Source of the DNA: Fragilariopsis cylindrus CCMP1102
Lineage: Eukaryota > Bacillariophyta > Bacillariophyceae > Bacillariales > Bacillariaceae
NCBI GenBank assembly: GCA_900095095.1
Contig: FMBT01000386.1
Coordinates: forward strand, 62,001 to 126,000
Direction: 5' to 3'
DNA: 64,000 nucleotides
Shown: positions 56,491 to 64,000 of the stretch, piece after piece
How the letters are laid out: every line of letters starts with the position of its first letter
How positions within the stretch are numbered: the first letter of the stretch is position 1
Program-made: the position numbers and the translations under genes
Notes under the pieces: generated by a model
Databases searched by the model: none
The model's input: only the letters and a program-made list of their open reading frames with translations
Told to the model about the DNA's origin: nothing

Positions 56491-57692
56491 ATGAAAAGTC
56501 TTCTCATTTGCATGCTGGTCAGCATTTTTGCTTTTAAGAAAGTAGAGAGTTTGTCGCCTTCAAAACCTCCATCACCTGTCAAGAAAGTAAATAATGAAAT
56601 TGGTAGAAAATCTTTTCTTATTGGGGCAGCAGCATCGGGGCTTGTCTTAGGGACAACATCAACATCTGCTGGAGCGGCGGTTGCTGCAATCGACCGAACA
56701 ACAAGCAAGAATAATGGTGTTGGTGGAAAGAATCAACCGTATGAACCACTCAGAGGTTCATTAACCGATAATGTTATTCTCATCACAGGAGGTTCTACGG
56801 GCCTCGGACTTGAATCGGCCAAACGATTGGCAGTTGCCGGTGCGACTATCGTTGTCACTAGTCGGAATGAGGCTAAAGGGGAGAAATCAGTTGAAGCGAT
56901 TCAATCGTACTTAAAAGAAAGAGGAATCATCAACGATGTTCCTAAAATTTACAGTCTCGTCCTTGACCTTGATGATTTAGATTCGGTGAAGGCATTTCCA
57001 AAATTATACAAACAATTGGGTATTGGAGACATCAATATCTTAATGAACAATGCAGGCGTCATGGCAATTCCAGATCGACAATTGACAAAGATGGAACGAA
57101 CGAACATTTCAATCAAATCATCTCGGGCACTTCGTGCTAACAGCTGGTCTATTTCCTTATCTATCACGAAAAAAGGCTACTGTTATCAACGTGTCGTCGA
57201 GGCATATCAATTCACAGGTGGAAAGTTTGATATTGATAATCTTAATGCAGAAAAGGAGTATGGTGCTGGTCATCATACGGTTTGTCAAAATTAGCAAATA
57301 TATTGTTCACAAATGAATTGCAACGACGAGCGGATGAAACAGGAAATTCTTTTCTAACTACCGTAACGCTTCATCCAGGAGCAGTATCAACAGATCTAGG
57401 AAGGAATCTAATAGGCGAGGAGAAATGGAATGAACTCAAAACAAAGGGACCATCACCTCTCGAATCAGTCGCGATAAATGCTCTCTCTAAATTTACTAAG
57501 ACGGTACCTGAGGGTGCATCAACTCAGATATTTTTAGCTGCTGCAGGAGCGGATAAAACTCTTGTTCCAGGAGCATTTTATGAGAATGAAAAGGTAAAGA
57601 AACTACCGCCATTCGCTACTGATGCAACAAGTGCAAAGGAGCTATGGGAAAAGAGCGAAATACTTGGCGGAGTAATATTTGATCTAAAATAA
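56491..57692 (+). CDS. Short-chain dehydrogenase/reductase with tandem plastid/thylakoid-like targeting signals
   Basis: Start ATG 56491. A signal peptide ('SLLICMLVSIFAFKKVESLS') is followed by a Ser/Pro/Lys stretch and a second hydrophobic segment with a Tat-like front ('NNEIGRKSFLIGAAASGLVL') ending in Ala-rich 'AGAAVAAID'. The SDR domain then shows 'ILITGGSTGLGLESAKRLA' (NAD(P) binding; Arg after 'VVTS' favours NADP), 'NILMNNAGVMA', 'ATVINVSS' (catalytic Ser), 'SYGLSKLANILFTNEL' (Tyr and Lys) and 'VTLHPGAVSTDLGRNL'. It resembles WW-oxidoreductase/protochlorophyllide-oxidoreductase-like SDRs. Frame changes near 57115 (an AAA run) and near 57272 split the domain, yet all catalytic blocks are present in order, so indel errors are likely. 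Substrate unknown. A plastid, possibly thylakoid lumen, location is inferred from the two signals. Confidence 0.87.
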
Positions 57693-57857
57693 ATATAACA
57701 AATACAACAATGTGATGACAGCATCATGACTAGTAGTTAAATATGCTAATTTTATTACCTTTATTCAGAATATATTTTTACAGTTATTAAGATGTGAAAT
57801 TGATATTTTTATCCGTAATGCGAGCAGTATAAACGATCACACGAATCTAATCTAAAA

Positions 57858-60425
57858 CTAGGTTTCGCGTTTCGATATCTCTAAAATTCTCTCTAACTCG
57901 GCCTCCTCTTGCTCCTCCATGCTAGGAGCTGATTGAATGGATCGAGGGCTGTCAGAACTATTAGACATTCCATTTGAGAATCTACTGCTGGAAACTCTTC
58001 TCGAGTTACTACCAGTACTATTACTTAGTAATTGTGACCTACGAGAAGGAGTATGATGCACGGGGGTGATACTATTTCGGGAGTATACATACCTGATCCT
58101 CCTTCGTAGTCGACACCGGATGTTGCCTTGTATAATGCCGCCATCCAACGATGGTAATCATCCTCATTCGCGGCAGCCGCACGAATAACAGGTGCTGTTG
58201 ATGAGGTGGGATCCAAGTGAACTACGAAAGACAATGGATAGTTCGGGTGGTATGCAACCGTCGAAATTCCAAATCGTATCGGAAATGACTTCTTATCACC
58301 GATCTCCCATTGGTACCCTTCCCCTCGTAAATAAATCTTGGATGGCTTCGTTTTCCACTTCCGCAACATACTATTGCTCTCAACGATGAGAGGTCCAGAT
58401 ATCAATTGCAGCTGCTGCTGTTGTTGCTGTCGCTGTTGAGGTTGAGGTTCTCCTATTCCGGATTGCATACTTCGTGTGGAAGATGGCTGATCTTGATACT
58501 GACCTGGAGGAAAAAGGAGCTCCCACGTCGAGGGTGTTCTCTCTGTCGAGGGTGTTCTCTCGGGTGATGGATGAAAAGCTCGAGCACTTGCGTAGGTAGT
58601 CGGAGTCTCGTATCCATAACTATTGTCGTTCGTATTACTTGTCAGATCATTTGAGTCGTTAGCATATCCCCTGTTGGCGGTGTTTGGTGTCGATGGAGAG
58701 ACCGGGGCCATCATGACCGTGTTGAGTGTGCTATTATCTGCCATACCGGAAGAAGCGTTGATAAATCTAGGGACCGACTGAATGGAGGAGTTGCTTCCGA
58801 AAGCATCTACATTGGTAGCATTATTGGTACTGTCTTCGCCTGGTGTCGGTGGAAATCCATGGTTGTGTTGTTGCTGCTGACGTCCATTGCTGTTATCTTT
58901 TTCCATCTTGCTCGTTTGACGCGCAATTTCAGCGTCTGCGTCATTGAGATTACTTAGAGATGTGATATGTTTATCATTTTCGGAATCGAATTCTTCCTGC
59001 AGCAACGTAAAGGCCGTGTATAAGGAGTCTAATTGTTGTCCCATATCTACGATACGTTCGTCCTGAACAGCGAATCTAGCCTTGTATTGCGCCAATCGAA
59101 GACCACTTTGACCATCGACGTCCTCAAGCTCCTTGACGGTGAGTGCAAGCTTGTCCATTTCGACCTTCATCTCCATTTGAACCTTTCCAGCACGTTCTTC
59201 TGCTTCTTTCAGTTTTTCTGCCCGCCTTATCTCGTCGGCGTGTAACTTAGCTCGAGCACCTCGAAGTTGTCCATCCTTATCCTTCAGAAGTTGGACCATT
59301 TGCTCGTATTCGGCGGCCATTTCTGGAGAAATTATACGAGATCGGTTACCCATCCGCGCTGGACGACGACGACGACGACGAATCATTTCCAACGCTATTT
59401 AGCTTGTCACCACGAGAAGATCGTTCAGCTTCCTCGTGCATTCTCTTGGATTGGTCATGTTTCAACTGTTGCATTTGATTTTGAAATTGCTTTTCGAGAT
59501 GTGCTGCTCGCGCTGTTTCATTTTTTAGTCGAGTGATCATATTTTGTAATGCATTCTTCAGCTGTTGATTTTCAGATTCAATACGTGTCATTTTTGCCCG
59601 TTCTTGACGAAGTTCTGTATACAAATCTTCAACCTTCCTTCTGCTAGCCTCCTCGACCTCTTCCAATTCACCCACACGTAATTCGAGATTGGCGATGAAA
59701 GGTGCAGCTGCATCTTTTCGTAGCTCAGCTCGTTTTGCCAATGTCGCCGCCTCCAACTCGAATTTGAGTTTCGATACACGATTCTGGAGTTCACCGAAGG
59801 CCTCACTGGCACATGCGTCCTCGAGGGCCCTTCTTAAGTCGCTGACAGAGATCCCTTGAAGGTCTGCGAGAATACGAAGCTGACGTTCTAGACGGTTGAT
59901 ATCTTGTGACTGCGATTCATTTTTGGCTTGAAGGATCCGTAATTGTTTCGACAATTCACTCAAACCTGTCGAATTTGCGGCTTTGGCGCGAATTTTCGAA
60001 GGAGTCAAAAGAACGGTTGCATCCCTATCATTAACTACATCGTTATTTCTTCTGGATTGCACGGGTGAATAAGGAGGTATCTTATTTACAGGACTACTTT
60101 CGGTAGCACGATACAAAGGAAGTGGTGGAGGTGCAGTGGTAGAATCTACATCCTCTTCGTCGTCTTCCATAACAACCTCAAGAATTTCCTCTTCTTCATA
60201 CGTGTATGCGTCATCATCATCGTCATCTTGAACCGTTTCGACGATAAGAACATTGTTAACTTTAACTTCTTCCTGCCGCTTTTTTGGCTGATATTGTTGT
60301 TGCATGTCGTCTTCGTCGTTCTTTTTCTCGTCAACCATGTTATAGTCGTAACTCTCGAAGGTGTAGTCGTCGTCGTCACTTTCGTTATTGATGAGCATAT
60401 GCATCTGTTCGAGAGACGATGTCAT
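57858..60425 (-). CDS. Coiled-coil protein with PH domain and UIM-like C-terminus
   Basis: I read one gene of about 850 residues across three frames. The N-terminal part (60425 to 59346) is acidic, then carries long coiled coils ('LSELSKQLRILQAKNESQSQ', 'RIESENQQLKNALQNMITRL'). It ends in a Ser run overlapping the start of the next frame by 47 nt; a single G removed from GGG near 59346 joins it to a further coiled coil ('MAAEYEQMVQLLKDKDGQLR'). After a Ser/Thr/Pro linker comes a PH domain (about 58400-58120): 'GPLIVESNSMLRKWKTKPSK', 'IYLRGEGYQWEIGDKKSFPI', and the invariant Trp in 'DDYHRWMAALYKA'. A frame change in a C5 run near 58069 leads to 'VHHTPSRRSQLL' and a C-terminal 'MEEQEEAELERILEISKRE', which resembles a ubiquitin-interacting motif. 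It may be a membrane-lipid-binding scaffold. Two separate genes split at 59346-59392 are the alternative. Confidence 0.75.
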
Positions 60426-61295
60426 CTTTGATTAGCAATTCGAAGGGTGAAAAAATCACAAAAATCAAAAGCAATTTGAGGGATTTATAGTCGAGGACAC
60501 GAACAAATTTATGGCGAAATTCTGAAGTTATGAAAGATACGCAAATTTCTGCCAGTTTTGAGAACCACGACTTAATATACTCGCACCTCTACCTTATTAT
60601 ACAGCTTCCTCGCTAATCGCGCTTTGAAAATTAATTATTTTTTATTACGACTCGATCTTCCGCGGAAGGAGGTTCATTCGCGGGTCGTGGTTGACTTCTA
60701 AATTGATTGCGGCTTGTACTAAATTAAATATATAGTAAGTTTTATCTTCAATTAGGTGATGGAATCAACTTAATATCCTTATACTACTATATTTGCATTA
60801 CTTTCGTCTGATTGTATTCTTTTCTGGTATTATTACTCCACCCAGCTAACGAGAAGTTATGGAAAGTGTTACGTTATGTAGGCATCATTTCATACCAGGA
60901 AAAAAGTGTGTCAAATATGGTTTGTAACAGTGATGTCCCATCCATTATTTGTCGCTGCTTCTGCGATATTGCTTTTGCCAACAATAATGTTTTAGATGCT
61001 CATCTTTAATTTCAAACGCATATAAGATCTACTAACAATGTATTCAATACTGCTTATTTTCTTAAATCTAGTACAAACAAAAGATATAACGTGCTGTTCC
61101 CTAGTTTCTCTACAGTACCAAATATCTCATGCATATTATGCAGTATCAAAAGTATCATTAAAGATAGTGTCATCCCAATTTCGTTAGTATATATCATTTA
61201 AATTAATGTATTATCGTTATAGTCTGTATATACAGTAATGTATTGATTATAACCCCACCCCCACCCCATCATATTTCATGGAGGAGGTTTCAAAA
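60426..61295. other. Gene-free intergenic stretch
   Basis: Upstream region of the coiled-coil gene and 3' flank of the SGNH hydrolase gene. A CCCCA repeat is at 61254-61267. No gene or strong inverted repeat is seen. Confidence 0.5.
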
Positions 61296-62368
61296 CTAAG
61301 ACGACAACGACGACGAAGTAAATTGTAAGATTGTAGTTTCTATTATATCTTTCCATATATCATATCCACTATCACTCAAATGCAATTGATCGGAACAAAA
61401 ATAATACGGTTCTGCCTTGGCACGTCCACAAAATCTAGCACCTGGTAGATTGGTTGTTTCCTCATCACAAAACATTGTCAAACAATCTATATAGTGTATA
61501 CGTCGTCGTGATGAGAAATCAGTACTATTATTTTCATCATCATCTTCGTTGTCATTATCATTGTCATTCTTGTTGTTGTTGCTATATTGTTGTAAGCAAC
61601 GTTGAAAGGCTCGTGTCATTGAATTGTATTTTTTCTTATAGGAAATATTATCATGATGATTATCCTGCCAAGGTTCAAATTTTGGTCCTAAGAAAATTAA
61701 AAAACGATGATCATCGTCATCATTATTATTTCTGTTGTTGTTACTATTATTATTATTACTATTATATTACTATTGTCGTCGTTGTTGTCGTTGCCGTCGT
61801 CGTCAAGAAATATCAAATCTAAGAATTCTCGTAATTGTTCGATACTTCGTTCCAAAGAAAGTCCTTGACTGATATCATTTTCTCCAGCACAGGCTACAAT
61901 AAATGTTGTTGTTTTTCCTGCTGCTGCTGCTGCTGCTGCTGCTGTTGTTGTTGTTGTTTCTCCGCTGTCACAATTTTGATTGATTCTACTTGATTTATAT
62001 CGTTTTTGTCGTCGTTATTATCATCATCATCGTCATTGTCATTACCATTATTATCATTACTGCTCCTACTACTACTACTACTACCACTTAGGATTGATCG
62101 AAGATGTGGTAGAATACCCGCCAATGTCGCACCTGAATGACCACTCACTGTAACTGAAACTTTACTGGATCGTGCAATTTGTTTTAGTTTTTGTTGTTGT
62201 CGTTTATGTTTATGTTTATTATTATTATTATTCCCGTTTTTATTGTCTAAAAATACCTCGTCGTCACAGTCGTCTACAATCGGTATAATAACAGAAGGAA
62301 GAATTTTTTTGGCCAATATGCGATGTCCGAATCACCTACTAGAATCAGCCGTTGTCGTCGTTTCCCAT
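61296..62368 (-). CDS. SGNH/GDSL-family hydrolase
   Basis: All four blocks of the SGNH fold appear on this strand in order: block I 'LILVGDSDIAYWP' (62325-62336 codes GDSD), block II near 'SVTVSGHSGATLAGILPHLR', block III 'FIVACAGENDISQG' (about 61875-61905), then 'IFLGPKFEPW', and block V 'YYFCSDQLHLSDSGYDIW' with the catalytic Asp/His pair near 61375. These enzymes are esterases or lipases acting on acyl groups of lipids, sugars or other small substrates. Poly-Asp, poly-Asn and poly-Gln loops separate the blocks. Frame changes occur at the A7 run near 62309, in the repeat-rich zone 61740-61800, and probably in the GGG run next to the ATG at 62368, so exact residues between blocks are uncertain. 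No signal peptide is evident. Confidence 0.8.
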
Positions 62369-64000
62369 GGTGGGAACAGGAAGTACACACAACAAAAAGA
62401 CGTGTTTATATCAGCAACAACTCTTAAACTGGACTGTACTTCATAATAAATCGAATGAAAAGCAAGAAATATTAGGTATTGTAGGATTGATTCTACGTAA
62501 TATGAATATTACCTCTAAGATTCGAAGAAAACAGAGAGAAGCAACGACCTTCCCGTCTGCTCAAGCGAAGTTAAGAATAATCTGATGACATCTTCTACTT
62601 CCCTTTTTGTCATGATCATGGAACTCAAAAAAGCTTTCTTTGTGCAAAACAAGCGGGGCTATTTTAGTCCAACAGTTTTTTCTAATGCACCTGAGAATTT
62701 CATTCAGGTGGTAAACAAAAAACAGAAGGCCAACCAAAAAATATCCTGAAAAAACAATGTTGGCATATGTACCATATTTTTGTGGGGTTTATGTGCTTGC
62801 CAATCAGCCAATATTATCTATCTACTATATCACATTATTATTATACATCGTGACTCTGGATTTATGATGCTACTAATTACCTTATTTATTGCTTACATTT
62901 CTTTATATAACTTATTATTTAAAAGCTGCCGCTTTGCTCCTCTAGGTCTTAGAAAGACAGAGAGTCAACGGTCGACCCGCCAAATTAATCTACATTACTT
63001 AGTACTACATTGGTTCATCTCCAAATCTGTCATCAATCATTTGTGGCTCTACTTCCAATACAGTTTTTGATGATATCATGTGATTGTTTTTATATTTGGC
63101 TTTCATTACTGGTATACTCTGCTTGATGATCTCTTCTTCTTTAAGCTGATGTACACGTTTGTCAATGGGTTGTTGGAATATTTCTTTGTTTTCATTTGCT
63201 GTGGTAGTTTCCTCATACTTTAGTCTTTGCCGGCCTGTTTGTAGTGAAGTTTTTCCATATCGGTTTGCTGTTCTCTTTTGCTAATTCCTTCATTCTTTTC
63301 ATGCTATGATCTATGACCCTCTCCATCTAGTTAACCACTTTTTCAGTTGTTGGTTTGTATCTTCCAATCTTGATTTGATTGGTTCATCATATATATGCTT
63401 ACATTTCTTGTTATCTCTTATGGGATTGTTCTATTGATTTTTAGAGACAAGACTCAGTCAGCAAAAGTGTATAAAAATGAAAATAATACTGAATGTACCT
63501 TCTCTCTCTTTATCTCCAAGGAATATTTAAATTGATGGTGGAATCCAATTTTTGTGTTGACATCGACTGCACTTTGTCATTCAGTTAGACATAACACAAC
63601 CAATTGGAGGTTTGCTACCATGTAGCTATAAAACTGTGTCTCTTCCCGGATGCACTGCTGTCAATAGACGAAGCAATGCTTAATCTCTCAGAATTTTTTA
63701 GGTTTTGTTAAGTCACATTAATCTGTATTTTTATGCTATATAAACTGAGGAATAAGGGATGTTCAATCTCTTACTGTATCCACAGAGAATTGCAAGTAGT
63801 TACCAATCCTCTCTGAATGCATTCCTTCAAAATGAATGGGATTTTTGGCCTTAGTTTGTAATTGAAATTCAAGAGAAAGAATAATCCTAGATCGAGTGAA
63901 ATATTGAATTCGTGGTATATAATAATGATGTACAGGCTACTAAATTTTTAATTTTTCTTCTTACCAAATTATAGAGTTTTTATCCTCGCTACTGTATTAA
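62369..64000. other. Right-end region without a recognised gene
   Basis: No complete gene is supported to the window end. Short frames on the + strand at 62243-62585 overlap the SGNH gene's 5' end and look non-coding. A protein-like open stretch on the minus strand is listed separately. The rest has few simple repeats and may contain old transposon DNA; no terminal repeats, reverse transcriptase or transposase signature could be recognised. Confidence 0.45.
63005..63280 (-). pseudogene. Protein-like open stretch, fragment of an unidentified gene or element
   Basis: A 91-codon minus-strand frame bounded by stops reads as balanced, charged, helix-rich protein, for example 'YGKTSLQTGRQRLKYEETTT', 'QQPIDKRVHQLKEEEIIKQS' and 'VLEVEPQMIDDRFGDEPM'. 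It has no ATG near its beginning. Further protein-like phrases of similar style lie just upstream on the same strand to about 63420. I do not recognise a family. It may be an exon, a decayed gene, or part of an old transposon. Confidence 0.3.

Noticed and set aside
62369-64000. Retroelement or virus-like element at the right end
   Set aside because: No reverse transcriptase, integrase, capsid or terminal repeat signature could be recognised; the protein-like stretch does not match such a family.

Overview
This window looks like nuclear DNA of a diatom (photosynthetic stramenopile). Three kinds of evidence support this. First, many proteins start with a signal peptide followed by an Ala/Phe-type plastid cleavage motif. 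Second, several families are typical of diatoms: LRR membrane proteins ending in a Cys cluster, a C-terminal zinc ribbon of the 'PG..RGA.ET..A / C.C..C / CP.CR' type, and LRR proteins ending in an 'AGK..L / LWP.VLER' tail. Third, coding regions are dense in poly-Asn, poly-Gln, poly-Ser and poly-Asp runs, and introns are few, short GT-AG types (eight placed cleanly, 109-167 nt). The DNA is AT-rich with many microsatellites. I see no prokaryotic operon, CRISPR, rRNA or tRNA, and nothing I can recognise as viral.

Layout. 1-2358 (-) is the 5' part of a CX4CX9CX2H zinc-repeat protein; about 4.9 kb without genes follows, including an 84-nt T run. 7289-10474 (+) is a membrane LRR protein. 11661-12820 (+) is a SpoU/TrmH RNA methyltransferase and 12961-13754 (-) is MsrA. 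14302-15183 (+) is a secreted FAS1 protein with a GPI-like tail. About 2.5 kb without genes precedes 17728-20040 (+), a His/Gln-rich zinc-ribbon protein. 20215-22014 (-) is a plastid preprotein with a duplicated C-terminal module. 22545-23826 (+) is a SIRT4-like sirtuin. 24126-26248 (-) is a DEAD-box helicase, divergent from 26653-30356 (+), a plastid-type TRCF/Mfd-like translocase. 31976-32640 (-) is a TMEM205-like membrane protein, 33353-34520 (+) an unknown membrane protein, 34705-35385 (-) the SNARE Vti1, and 35849-38828 (+) a PGAP1-type GPI inositol-deacylase. 39523-40988 (-) is STK19-like and 42329-44538 (+) an intracellular LRR protein. 44693-46968 (-) is an Asp/Asn beta-hydroxylase-like plus sulfotransferase fusion. 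47069-48515 (+) is a HIT zinc-finger protein and 49339-49716 (+) a short mitochondrial-type protein. 50148-51890 (-) is a membrane protein with a ubiquitin-like domain and a plastid-like signal. 52656-55689 (+) is a P-type H+-ATPase, 56491-57692 (+) a short-chain dehydrogenase with tandem targeting signals, 57858-60425 (-) a coiled-coil/PH protein, and 61296-62368 (-) an SGNH hydrolase. The right end is mostly non-coding, with one protein-like open stretch.

The genes are mixed housekeeping and accessory functions with no operon logic. Several are paired head to head across short spacers. Two short inverted-repeat elements (38902-39099 and 41361-41580) share terminal sequence and TA target sites and look like Tc1/mariner-type MITEs.

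One pattern matters for every reader: at least a dozen conserved genes are broken by single-base frame changes that sit mostly in homopolymers, while the protein homology continues in the next frame. This looks like consensus indel error rather than decay, so most CDS entries span several frames and their translations need base-level correction.
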